Positions 1-7,190 of a DNA stretch of 31,682 bases are shown here, piece after piece (position 1 is the stretch's first letter; every line of letters starts with the position of its first letter). This DNA is from DASSLY01 sp035689185. GTDB taxonomy: Bacteria > Actinomycetota > Actinomycetes > Actinomycetales > Dermatophilaceae. Location of the stretch: contig DASSLY010000072.1 of the NCBI GenBank assembly GCA_035689185.1, positions 1-31,682 on the forward strand, in the 5' to 3' direction. The position numbers and the translations under genes were made by a program. Under the pieces are notes generated by a model that saw only the letters and a program-made list of their open reading frames with translations, had not been told where the DNA came from and ran no database searches.

Positions 1-67
1 GGCGAACGCCCCGGGGGTAGCCTGGCCCGGTCGCACGGCCCGGAACTACACCACCGCGCGACCCCCC

Positions 68-140
68 GCCCTCGTAGCTCAGGGGATAGAGCACCGCTCT
101 CCTAAAGCGGGTGTCGGCAGTTCGATTCTGCCCGGGGGCA
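68..140 (+). tRNA. tRNA-Arg (anticodon CCT)
   Basis: A complete cloverleaf is visible. The acceptor stem is 68-74 with 133-139, the D-arm 77-92, the anticodon stem 94-98/106-110 and the T-arm 116-132 with loop TTCGATT. The seven-base loop at 99-105 puts CCT at 101-103, so it reads AGG (Arg). The discriminator is A140. No CCA is encoded; C141 and G142 follow. The 3' part of this gene is duplicated at 4160-4194, so the locus has served as an integration site. Confidence 0.95.
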
Positions 141-141
141 C
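107..141 (+). repeat. Proximal attachment-like direct repeat (tRNA 3' end)
   Basis: These 35 bases run from the anticodon 3' stem through the T-arm and acceptor end of tRNA-Arg. They recur without mismatch at 4160-4194. Such a repeat at a tRNA 3' end is the classical footprint of tyrosine-recombinase integration. The tRNA itself stays intact, as expected when the incoming att site restores the gene. Confidence 0.85.
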
Positions 142-708
142 GTTCGCTGATTCGGAGCACTGGGCGCAACACGCTGGCATATCGCACGCCGAGCGACGTG
201 GGTCCCCCAAGAAGCGCACCACGGTGTCGCTGGTCGTGCATGATTCGAACCGTGACCCTCGGCGCCGATTCCGCAGCGGGCGGCCGTCCGCGACGCCGCA
301 ACCCCAGGGGCCTCCTGGCCCTGGGGTTTGTCGTGCTGATGGCGGCTGCGTTTGCGGGGTACGGGTTCGGCGACCAATACGTCTGGGCAGAAAGGCTGTT
401 CGGTCACTACTTGGTTCTCGGCGGACTCGCCTGGCTAGCCGCGGCGGCACTCTCCGTGGACCTGGTCCGGAACAAGCAACGTACCCGCATCGTCGTGCGC
501 CTCCTGATCGTCACGATCACGGCTGTCATGCTCTTGCTCGGGACTCTCTTCGCACTCCTGGCCTCCTCCTTTGGCGGGACGGTGGGCCAAGCAAACTCGC
601 CCCGACGGCGAGGTCACCGCCGTCGTCACGGAGAGGACGTGGATCATCGATCCGATCTACGTGGTCACGATCCGCCAGAACCACGGTCTTTTCGGCTCCC
701 TTCTGTTG

Positions 709-2028
709 TCAAGACGCCGGGATCGGCTCCTTGGAGTGTGCGCCGGCGCTTGTCGCCGTCAACGTCGTTCGTCCGGTGGGGCGCTCCACGTTGACGGCTC
801 CGGCGCGTCGGCGCGTTGGCTGGGGAGCCGAACCCGGATGGGGGTTCGCATGGGGCGTGGTCGCCGGTAGCGTGGCGGGTGCGGGTCCGGGAAGTGGCTG
901 ATCCGAAGTGTCGATGTGCGGGGGCAGGTCGACCGCGCTGGATTGTTGAGACGCCCCGCAGTGCCCTCCCGGGCCCGCGTCGGGACCTGAGGCTGACGCG
1001 GTGGCGGCCGCTCGGTCGGCGTCGGCGACCAGCTGGCGGTAGATGGCGTCGGAGATCCTGCGCTTGAGGCACCTGAGCGCCTCGAGGGGTTTCTTGCCCT
1101 TGGTGCGCTTGCGTCGGTAGTAGGCCCTGCCGTCGCTGTTGAGGCGGATCTGGCTGATCGCTGCGATGTGGATCATGTGGTTCATCCGCCGGTTTCCGGC
1201 CCGGGAGAGCCGGTGCCGGTCCTGCTCACCCGAGGAGGCGTCCAGGGGTGCGGTGCCGGTCCAGGACGCGAACCGGTTGCGGTCAGCGAATCTTGTGACG
1301 TCGCCGACGTCGGCCAATGTGCGGGCTGCGACCACCGGTCCGACCCCGCGCAGGTCCATCAGGTGTGACCCGCGGGCCAAGACGATGGCCTTGAGCTCGG
1401 CGGTGGACTTCTTGACCTTCGCGTCGACCGCGACCAGCTCGGCGAGCTCCTCCGCGGCGATCCGTCGGCGGGTCTTGCCGGCGACGTCACGCGGGCGGAC
1501 AGAGAGCATCGTCTTGGCCTGCAACGGCGTGATGTCCTTCTTGGCCTGCCCTGGAAGGAGCTCGGCGAGCAAGGCGTGGAGCCGGTTGACGGTCTGGACC
1601 CGGCGGCGGGTCAAGGCTTCACGGCGGTCGGTGAGCATCCGCAGCGCTTCGAGCTGCCCGTCGACCTTGAGGATCCGAAGGCCCGCGGTTCGGACCGCGA
1701 CGACCGCGATCGAGTGCGCGTCACGGGCATCGGTCTTACGGTTGTGCCCGGTGTCGAACAAGCGGACCCGGGCCGCGAGCTTCGCCGGGACATCGATGAC
1801 GTTCTCGCCATCCTCCAGGAGCCGCTGGGCCAGAGGTCGGCCGGCGCCGTTGGCGCCCTCGACCGCCCAGACCCGCTCGGGCCATGCCTTCGCGTAGGTC
1901 CGCATCCCGATGTACCCGGCGCGATCGGTGGTGAACCGACCAGAACCGAGGAACTGCTCGCCACCGTCGACGACCTCGATCGTCGCGGACAGCTTGTGCG
2001 GATCGACCCCGATGGTCACGTGTTCCAT
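709..2028 (-). CDS. IS110-family transposase (DEDD recombinase)
   Basis: This is a 439-residue RuvC-like DEDD transposase with a C-terminal Transposase_20 domain. The first catalytic Asp sits in TIGVDPHK near the N-terminus, the Glu in AVEGANGAGR (about residue 58), and the final Asp pair in RKTDARDAHS (about residue 100). The C-terminal domain has the helix-hairpin-like LRGVGPVVAARTLADVGD followed by FASWTGTAPLDASSGEQ, which contains the conserved serine region of the family, and then RRMNHMIHIAA. A GGGAG lies shortly before the ATG. The last 95 residues are Ala/Pro/Ser-rich and low in complexity; the core domains are full length. It interrupts a membrane-protein gene. It appears intact and may be active. 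Confidence 0.93.
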   Translation of the reverse strand: MEHVTIGVDPHKLSATIEVVDGGEQFLGSGRFTTDRAGYIGMRTYAKAWPERVWAVEGANGAGRPLAQRLLEDGENVIDVPAKLAARVRLFDTGHNRKTDARDAHSIAVVAVRTAGLRILKVDGQLEALRMLTDRREALTRRRVQTVNRLHALLAELLPGQAKKDITPLQAKTMLSVRPRDVAGKTRRRIAAEELAELVAVDAKVKKSTAELKAIVLARGSHLMDLRGVGPVVAARTLADVGDVTRFADRNRFASWTGTAPLDASSGEQDRHRLSRAGNRRMNHMIHIAAISQIRLNSDGRAYYRRKRTKGKKPLEALRCLKRRISDAIYRQLVADADRAAATASASGPDAGPGGHCGASQQSSAVDLPPHIDTSDQPLPGPAPATLPATTPHANPHPGSAPQPTRRRAGAVNVERPTGRTTLTATSAGAHSKEPIPAS

Positions 2029-2250
2029 GTGTTGCTCCCGCCTGTGCTCATACCGATAGGGACGGCGAGGTGGGCAGTGCTACTACGAGCAGGGCAGTCC
2101 CTTCTTGAGCCACGCCTCGTCAGCAGTGACCGACGGGCTGCAGACCGAAAGTGAGCCACACCGATCAACTGGTGGGCAGCCGCTTGGAGAGCTGCCCGCC
2201 GGTCACCTAGACCGAGTCTGGCCAGACACCAGTCCTAGGGGAATCGTCTA
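2029..2250 (-). ncRNA. Candidate IS110 bridge-RNA region (upstream end of the IS)
   Basis: The 220 bp before the transposase start contain no gene but several foldable segments. A hairpin has arms 2169-2180 and 2191-2202 (core GGGCAGC/GCTGCCC), and a perfect 12-bp palindrome GTCTGGCCAGAC lies at 2216-2227. In IS110-group elements this end is known to encode the bridge RNA that pairs with target and donor DNA. Placement is by analogy; I cannot assign the target- and donor-binding loops by eye. Confidence 0.4.
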
Positions 2251-2432
2251 GTAGCCCGTCAGTGGCAAGCCGGCTGCCTCAACGGGGACGCCGCGGCGGA
2301 CGGATACGGCTCGATGACATGGGCCGATCCGCACACGCTCACGGTCCGCACGGAGGATGGGAGGGCGCTGGTCCTGGACACCGACCAGGGCACTGGACAA
2401 CCGACCAACAGAATCACTGCCGGCCACGACAT

Positions 2433-2931
2433 GTGCAACTGAGCGCAACGGGAACAGCGCGCGCAGGCCCCTTCTCGCTCCTCGCGCACGCCATGGCCGC
2501 AACGCCGGACCTCGCCTGGCACCCTGTTGCTCGTGCTCGCTGCGACCGGAGTGGCCGCCGGCGCCTCCCTGGCCGTGACCGCCACGGTCTTCCAGGCAGA
2601 AGGATGGATCGAGTAACGCCTCGGGCAACCTTCTCGCGGCCGTGACCTACGCCCCGATCGGCATGCTCCTGTTCCCAACCTTCGCCCTGGTGAGCAGCGT
2701 CTTCCTGGCGTTCCTGATCCCGTTCCTCGACCTGGGCATCCGGCAGAGCCCGATGCTGCGGGAGAACCCGAGACCTGGGCCAAACGGTTGCCGGGTTGCC
2801 GCAGCATCCGTCTCGTCATAGACGGCGCTCTGACCTCTGGTTTCGACGATGCCGGATCGGCAATGGCTGGCCTGGGCTGGCCCATCGTCTTGGGGGTGGC
2901 CGCCTGCTTCGTGGTGACACCCCACGCATGA
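2433..2931 (+). pseudogene. Second membrane protein gene with three frameshifts
   Basis: A GTG at 2433 overlaps the stop of the preceding broken gene, as in a former operon. Protein-like sequence then passes through several frames. One reads SPGTLLLVLAATGVAAGASL (stop 2614). The next reads NLLAAVTYAPIGMLLF then FPTFALVSSVFLAFLIPF (stop 2819). The last reads GFDDAGSAMAGLGWPIVLG and VAACFVVTPHA, ending at TGA 2929-2931. Together these would make a protein of about 160 residues with three or four membrane segments. The family is not recognised. A terminator-like hairpin follows at 2941-2975. Multiple independent shifts suggest decay rather than one sequencing error. Confidence 0.5.
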
Positions 2932-2940
2932 ACACCACAG

Positions 2941-2975
2941 GAGCACCGTCCCGGTTCTGTTCCAGGGCGGTGCTC
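2941..2975 (+). terminator. Hairpin after the broken membrane-protein pair
   Basis: Inverted repeat GAGCACCG (2941-2948) / CGGTGCTC (2968-2975), lying 10 bp after the last stop of the decayed gene. The loop itself contains further complementary CCC/GGG bases. There is no U-tract, as is common in high-GC actinobacteria, so this is a probable but unproven terminator. Confidence 0.5.
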
Positions 2976-3093
2976 TCAGCTCAGCGCACAGGCTCATCAC
3001 CGTCTACTGCGCTGGTGACGGCAGGAGCCACCATGCCAATACCCGCGTGCACCAGGCCCGGCAAGTCGCGAGGCTTCGCCGCGGTTGAGGTCC

Positions 3094-3852
3094 CTACGGC
3101 CAGCCGCCCTCGAGGAGAGGTGTCATCGTGACCTCGTTCAGCACTGGTTGCCCTGGGGAAGTGGCCATCCACGCGATCAAGTCCGCGACGACAGCAGGGT
3201 CCAGGGACTCCCGCGCGTCGCTGGGTTCGGCCTCACCGCGCCGGTCGGCGTGCTCGAAGGTCCCCCAGTTGGTGCTCATCGCCCCGGGGTAGAGCACACA
3301 GACCCGGATCCCGTCCGCCCTGCCCTCGGCCGCAAGCGACTGGGTCAGCCCAGTCAGCGCGAACTTGGTGGAGCAATACGCAGAAGCATTGGCCCAGCCG
3401 CGCCGACCGGCGACCGAGGACACGTTGACGATCAGACCGCCCCCGCCGCGTCGCATGTGCGGCATGGCTGCCTTGGCCAACGCGAACGGTGCCGTCAGAT
3501 TCACGGACATGACACGTTCCCAGTCCGACAACGCGAGCTCTTCCGCCCGCCCAGGCGCGTCCGTTCCCGCGGCGTTCACGAGCAGACCCAGCCGCCCCAA
3601 GGCCGCCGCCGCACGGTCCACCACACCGCCCAGCTCGGCCGTGCCAGCCAGGTCGACGGCCATCGGCAAGGCCCGCACCCCGACCTGGGAGACCTCCTCG
3701 GATACCCGCGCCAAATCGCTCTCGCCCCGCCCCAGCAACGCGACATCGGCCCCAGCGCGCGCCAGGCGCAACGCGACCGCACGACCCAGCCCACTCGTGG
3801 CCCCGGTCACGAGCGCGAACATCCCTGCCAACTGGCCACCCGCTCCGTTCAT
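3094..3852 (-). CDS. Short-chain dehydrogenase/reductase (SDR)
   Basis: A classical SDR of about 252 residues using NAD(P)H; the substrate is unknown. The Rossmann motif TGATSGLG is about 15 residues from the start, followed by an NAAG motif and VNVSSVAG with the catalytic Ser. YCSTK supplies Tyr and Lys of the YxxxK pair. The C-terminal half keeps the family's PG-containing loop (LYPGAMSTNWG). I chose the ATG at 3852 (MNGAGGQLAG) because it places the nucleotide-binding motif at the usual distance; the frame stays open to 3888. It is the only metabolic gene left intact in the island. It could be a 3-oxoacyl-ACP-reductase-like or sugar-alcohol enzyme; the sequence does not decide. Confidence 0.85.
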   Translation of the reverse strand: MNGAGGQLAGMFALVTGATSGLGRAVALRLARAGADVALLGRGESDLARVSEEVSQVGVRALPMAVDLAGTAELGGVVDRAAAALGRLGLLVNAAGTDAPGRAEELALSDWERVMSVNLTAPFALAKAAMPHMRRGGGGLIVNVSSVAGRRGWANASAYCSTKFALTGLTQSLAAEGRADGIRVCVLYPGAMSTNWGTFEHADRRGEAEPSDARESLDPAVVADLIAWMATSPGQPVLNEVTMTPLLEGGWP

Positions 3853-3929
3853 GCTCACATCGTGCCCGCAGGGCCATCCACCCACCAACCCGGCGCATCA
3901 CCAGTGAAGGGCCCCGGGTCCGGCCGTCC

Positions 3930-4159
3930 TCACACGGGTTGCGACGCTCGGATGAGGGCCGCGCGGCGAGCTTGCCCGAACTCCACGGGTGGGACCATCC
4001 CCAGGGATCCGCGGAGCCTTCTCTGGTTGTCCCAGCTGACATGGCCGACGGTGGCGTCCGCGAGGGCGCGGTAGGGCCCGTCGTGGAAGATCGTCGTGCC
4101 CACGCACTCGGTCTTGTACAGGCCAGTGACGCCCTCCATGAGCCCGTTGCCTAATTGAT
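3930..4159 (-). pseudogene. IS3-family transposase (OrfB) C-terminal remnant
   Basis: About 76 residues match the end of an IS3-type integrase-core transposase: GLMEGVTGLYKTECV with the last catalytic Glu of DDE, TTIFHDGPYRALADAT, then the characteristic NQRRLRGSLGMVPPVEF and a terminal ASQPV before the stop at 3930. The N-terminal two thirds of OrfB and all of OrfA are missing. The match ends at the distal tRNA-derived repeat beginning at 4160, so the truncation coincides with the island boundary. Translations upstream of 4160 belong to the repeat, not to the transposase. Confidence 0.8.
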
Positions 4160-4194
4160 GCGGGTGTCGGCAGTTCGATTCTGCCCGGGGGCAC
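4160..4194 (+). repeat. Distal attachment-like direct repeat (tRNA-Arg fragment)
   Basis: An exact 35-bp copy of 107-141, comprising the tRNA T-arm and acceptor 3' half. Nothing upstream folds into the rest of a tRNA, so it is a fragment and not a second gene. It forms the far end of the island. Confidence 0.85.
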
Positions 4195-4203
4195 CATCCT
4201 CGG

Positions 4204-4218
4204 CAGGCCTCTGGCCTG
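4204..4218 (+). terminator. Short hairpin beyond the island, possibly the original tRNA terminator
   Basis: CAGGCC (4204-4209) / GGCCTG (4213-4218) with a TCT loop, beginning 10 bp after the distal repeat. If the island inserted at the tRNA 3' end, this hairpin would once have followed tRNA-Arg directly. The stretch 4219-4301 after it holds only a possible 22-codon tail (ATG at 4224 to TAG) that I do not recognise. Confidence 0.3.
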
Positions 4219-4301
4219 AGGGAATGGCTCATCCGGATCAAGCAGCGGCTCTGGTCGACGCGGCGCTCAAGGCGGCGAGAAGGACACCTTAGGTTTGATC
4301 C

Positions 4302-5558
4302 GTGACCCCCCCCACGCCGGACACGTCACACTCGTCGCCATCGAGGCACGCCTGGATCGACGCCGGCGCTGGAGTTGCCGGGGACATGCTGCTCGGCGGG
4401 CTGGTCGACATCGTCGGGGACCTGTCGGCGATCCAGGCCGCGGTCGACGCCGTCTTGCCGGACACCGTGCGGCTCACGGCCGGGGAGGTCGTCAGGGCCG
4501 GGCTGAGGTCGTGCAAGGTCGACGTCGAGGTGCTCGTCGACGATCACGCGCACCGACGGTGGAGCGACATCCGCAGGATGGTTGAGCGTGCCGAGGTGCC
4601 GGACCAGGTTCGGGCCACCGCCCTACGGGCCTTCGGCAGCCTTGCGGTGGCCGAGGCCCGAGTCCACGGAGTCAGCCAAGAGGAGATCCACTTCCACGAG
4701 GTGGGTGCCTGGGACTCGATCGCCGACGTGGTGGGCGTCTGTGCGGCCATGCACCTGCTCGGGGTGGAGACCGTCAGCGCGAGCCCGATCGCGCTGGGTT
4801 CCGGGCGGATCCACGCCGCGCACGGCGACATGGCTGTTCCTGTGCCAGCCGTCCTCGAGCTGTCCGCCGGGTGGGAGGTGCTCGCCGGTGGGACCGGTGA
4901 GCTGGCAACACCCACCGGTGTCGCCCTCATCCGCAGCCTCGCCGAGACCTGCGAGTCGTTGCCCGCGATGCGCGTCGAGGCGACCGGGCTGGGTGCTGGC
5001 ACGAAGGACGTGGCGGACCGGGCCAACGTCGTGCGGGTCGTCGTCGGCACGCTCACCACGTCCCTGGTGGGGGAAGGGCAGGAACGGCTGCAGATGCTCG
5101 AGGCGAACGTCGACGACCTCGACCCGCGCATCTGGCCGGACGTCCTTGCGCGACTCATCGAGGCAGGTGCCGCCGACGCCTGGCTCACCCCCATCCTGAT
5201 GAAGAAGGGTCGCCCGGCCCACACCCTGTCCGTGCTGTGCCACAACCGCGACCGGGCTCGCCTGCGAGATCTCGCCTTCACCCTGACGAGCACCTTCGGG
5301 ATCAGAGAGTATGCCGTGGATCGCGTTGCGCTCCGGCGGGACTGGCGTGCAGTGACGGTATCGGGTCAGGTCGTCCGCGTGAAGGTCTCCCTGGACGGCG
5401 AGGGCCGAATCCGACACGCCACACCGGAGCTCGACGATGCCGCCGCGGCGGCCCGGAGCGCGGGGCTCCCGCTGCGCCAGGTGTTGGACGGGGCCCGGTC
5501 GGCGATCGAGGCGGCTGGGCTCGCCCCTGGCGCGATCCTGCCCTCTGACTCCGGTTAG
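4302..5558 (+). CDS. larC: LarC, nickel insertion in pincer cofactor synthesis
   Basis: LarC is the CTP-dependent nickel cyclometallase that inserts Ni into the pyridinium dithiocarboxylic nucleotide, the last step of NPN cofactor synthesis. The 418-residue protein shows the family's N-terminal WIDAGAGVAGDMLLGGLVD, the HFHEVGAWDSIADVVG motif (about residue 130) with clustered His/Glu ligands, GGTGELATPTG near residue 195, and the C-terminal signature LEANVDDLDPRIW, then PILMKKGRPAHTLSVLC. It is one continuous frame, whereas in Lactobacillus plantarum LarC is produced from two frames by programmed frameshifting. The GTG start at 4302 has no clear ribosome-binding site; leaderless translation is possible. 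It runs toward larB and overlaps its 3' end by 4 bp. Confidence 0.93.
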   Translation: MTPPTPDTSHSSPSRHAWIDAGAGVAGDMLLGGLVDIVGDLSAIQAAVDAVLPDTVRLTAGEVVRAGLRSCKVDVEVLVDDHAHRRWSDIRRMVERAEVPDQVRATALRAFGSLAVAEARVHGVSQEEIHFHEVGAWDSIADVVGVCAAMHLLGVETVSASPIALGSGRIHAAHGDMAVPVPAVLELSAGWEVLAGGTGELATPTGVALIRSLAETCESLPAMRVEATGLGAGTKDVADRANVVRVVVGTLTTSLVGEGQERLQMLEANVDDLDPRIWPDVLARLIEAGAADAWLTPILMKKGRPAHTLSVLCHNRDRARLRDLAFTLTSTFGIREYAVDRVALRRDWRAVTVSGQVVRVKVSLDGEGRIRHATPELDDAAAAARSAGLPLRQVLDGARSAIEAAGLAPGAILPSDSG

Positions 5559-6247
5559 TCCGAACCAGCCGGCGCGGCGATCTGGGCAGCGATATGTCCC
5601 GCGCCATAGCCGTTGTCGATGTTGACGACGGCGACACCCGGGGCGCAACTGTTGAGCATCGTCAGCAGCGGAGCCAGCCCTTCGAAGGCGGCACCGTAGC
5701 CAACCGAGGTCGGCACCGCCACGACCGGAGCCGACACCAGGCCGGCCACGACCGTCGGGAGGGCCCCGTCCATACCGGCGACGACAACGATGCAGCGCGC
5801 GGATCGGAGCTGGTCGAGTCGGCGCAGCACCCGGTGCAGTCCAGCGACCCCGACGTCGACCACCAGCTCGGCGGCGCGTCCGAGGTGCCGGGCGGCGAGG
5901 AGTGCCTCGGTGGCCACCGGCAGGTCGGACGTGCCGGCGGCCACCACGAGCACGGGACCACCGATGGGATCCGGCGGATCGGCCGGCCAGGCAAGCAGCC
6001 TCGCGGTAGCGTCGTAGGCCGCGTCGGGGAGCTGCGTCAGCACCGCCTTGGCGTGGTCCGGCGTCGCCCGCGTGAATATCGTCCGGATCTCGCGGCGTCC
6101 GACCTCGGCCGCGATCGCAGCAACCTGCTCCGCCGTCTTGCCCTCGCAGTAGACGGCCTCCGGATAGCCGCGCCGGACCGCTCGATCGAGATCGAGGTCA
6201 GCGACGCCGAGCAGCTCCTCCCCTGGCCGCCACGAGGAGTCAGCCAC
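5555..6247 (-). CDS. larB: LarB, nicotinic acid adenine dinucleotide carboxylase/hydrolase
   Basis: LarB starts NPN cofactor synthesis by carboxylating the pyridinium ring of NaAD and cleaving the phosphoanhydride. The 230-residue protein has a short N-terminal domain (GYPEAVYCEGKTAEQ near residue 27) and a C-terminal AIR-carboxylase-like domain. The latter includes VVAAGTSDLPVATEAL, CIVVVAGMDGALPTVVAGLV, PTSVGYGAAFEG and VAVVNIDNGYGAGHIAA. The GTG start overlaps the end of larE by 8 bp, so the two genes are translationally coupled. Length and motif order are typical. It is the last gene of the minus-strand run that begins at uxaC. Confidence 0.94.
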   Translation of the reverse strand: MADSSWRPGEELLGVADLDLDRAVRRGYPEAVYCEGKTAEQVAAIAAEVGRREIRTIFTRATPDHAKAVLTQLPDAAYDATARLLAWPADPPDPIGGPVLVVAAGTSDLPVATEALLAARHLGRAAELVVDVGVAGLHRVLRRLDQLRSARCIVVVAGMDGALPTVVAGLVSAPVVAVPTSVGYGAAFEGLAPLLTMLNSCAPGVAVVNIDNGYGAGHIAAQIAAPAGSD

Positions 6248-7130
6248 GACCGACCGCCACCAGGGACAGCGTGAACGCCCCTGACTGGATGCCAGCGAGA
6301 TCGACTGTCACGAAACGAAACCCGGCCGACTTCACTACGGCGTTGACACGTTCGCGCAGCCCGGGTTCGGTCGCCCTGGTCACGTCCTCGGGCAGGAGCT
6401 CGATGCGGGCGACCTCGCCGTGGTGTCGCACCCGGCAGTCGGTGAAGCCCAGCGACCTCAACCCCGCCTCGGCGGCTTCCACCTGGCCCAGCTTCTCCGG
6501 CGACACCTTCTCGAAGTGGGGGATCCGAGAGGCGAGACACGGGGCAGCGGGCTTGTCGGCACACGGCAGCCCGAGGGCTCGGGCGATCCGCCGGACCGCG
6601 CCCTTGTCCAGGCCCGCATCCGCGAGGGGTCGGAGCACGTCATGGTCCGTCGCCGCTCGCGAGCCCGGGCGGTCGGGACGGCGCGCGTCGTCGGCGTTCT
6701 CCCCGTAGGCGACGGCGTCGAGCCCGTACGCCGTCACGACGGTGTCGGCGATGCGGGTGAACAGCTCGTCCTTGCAGTGGAAGCAGCGGTCCGGGCCGTT
6801 GCGCTGGTATGCCGGGTTGTCACCCTCGTGGGTGCGCACCTCGATGACCGGCACCCCGATGACGGCGGCGACGTCGTGTGCCGCCGTGCGTTCGTCCGTG
6901 GCCAGGCTGGGAGACACCCCGAGGACGGCCACCACGTGGTCGGTGCCCACGGCCCGGACGGCGAGCGCCAACAGGGTGGCCGAGTCGACCCCGCCCGAGT
7001 AGGCAACCCCGATGCGTCGGTGACCCGAGAGGGCGCGGATGACCTGCTCCACGCCCCGCTCGTCCTGGCCGAACCTCACGCCGTCCATGCCGCCCACCAT
7101 CTCCTTTCCACCACCTCGAGCTCCGTCCAT
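6240..7130 (-). CDS. larE: LarE, ATP-dependent sulfur-donating enzyme for the pincer cofactor
   Basis: LarE adenylates the LarB product and transfers sulfur to it, in the characterised enzyme by sacrificing a cysteine. The 296-residue protein has the PP-loop GVAYSGGVDSA (about residue 43), the family motif RCFHCKDELF, AVAYGENADD, and ADKPAAPCLASRIPHFEKV, where the Cys is the likely sulfur donor. Only one Cys is present in that segment, which fits the single-cysteine sacrificial type rather than the [4Fe-4S]-dependent type. I chose the ATG at 7130 because AGGAG precedes it by 5 nt; a longer ORF to 7181 runs into a hairpin. It is coupled to larB downstream. Confidence 0.94.
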   Translation of the reverse strand: MDGARGGGKEMVGGMDGVRFGQDERGVEQVIRALSGHRRIGVAYSGGVDSATLLALAVRAVGTDHVVAVLGVSPSLATDERTAAHDVAAVIGVPVIEVRTHEGDNPAYQRNGPDRCFHCKDELFTRIADTVVTAYGLDAVAYGENADDARRPDRPGSRAATDHDVLRPLADAGLDKGAVRRIARALGLPCADKPAAPCLASRIPHFEKVSPEKLGQVEAAEAGLRSLGFTDCRVRHHGEVARIELLPEDVTRATEPGLRERVNAVVKSAGFRFVTVDLAGIQSGAFTLSLVAVGRG

Positions 7131-7147
7131 TGTCACTCCTCGTGCGG

Positions 7148-7181
7148 GTGGGGTGGGTGGGCACGAGCCCACCCACCCCAC
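7148..7181 (-). terminator. Perfect 14-bp hairpin between transporter and larE
   Basis: GTGGGGTGGGTGGG (7148-7161) and its exact complement (7168-7181) enclose a 6-nt loop. It starts 10 bp after the transporter stop and ends 17 bp before the larE start on the minus strand. No T-tract follows. It could end part of the catabolic transcript, protect the 3' end, or lower larEB expression relative to the catabolic genes. Confidence 0.6.
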
Positions 7182-7190
7182 GGCGCCTTG

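Larger units (their letters stand above)
695..2255 (-). mobile_element. IS110-family insertion sequence (ends approximate)
   Basis: The element carries one transposase gene (709-2028, minus strand), with very little sequence beyond its stop and about 220 bp of non-coding sequence before its start. This is the layout of the IS110 group, which lacks long terminal inverted repeats and makes a structured RNA from the end upstream of the transposase. The outer limits come from where the flanking membrane-protein coding sense stops and resumes, so they are good only to about 20 bp. No target-site duplication is obvious, as is usual for this family. Confidence 0.7.
240..2442 (+). pseudogene. Membrane protein gene, frameshifted and split by IS110
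   Basis: An ATG at 240 opens a protein with an Arg/Asn-rich N-terminus and three hydrophobic segments (residues about 24-40, 59-76 and 88-110). Around 575-600 the coding sense moves to the next frame, which reads RPDGEVTAVVTERTWIIDP and IYVVTIRQNHGLF up to about 690. There the IS110 element begins. On the far side, from about 2262, a frame reading GYGSMTWADPHTLTV then RTEDGRALVLDTDQGTGQ ends at TGA 2440-2442 and looks like the missing C-terminal part. I do not recognise the family. The original product was probably a three-helix membrane protein with a soluble C-terminal domain. The frameshift and insertion mean it is not functional. Confidence 0.6.
142..4194. mobile_element. Decayed tRNA-Arg genomic island (about 4.05 kb)
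   Basis: The segment is bounded by 35-bp direct repeats derived from the tRNA-Arg 3' end. It holds two frameshifted membrane-protein genes, an IS110-family element, an SDR oxidoreductase and the tail of an IS3-type transposase. No integrase or excisionase is recognisable, so the element is probably a remnant that can no longer move by itself. The boundaries are seen directly; integration by a lost tyrosine recombinase is inference. An alternative is a local duplication that carried the tRNA end along, but the gene content (IS, broken genes) favours an island. Confidence 0.7.

Noticed and set aside
4152..4241. Extended N-terminus of the IS3 transposase fragment
   Set aside because: These codons come from the tRNA-derived repeat and flanking sequence, not from the transposase.
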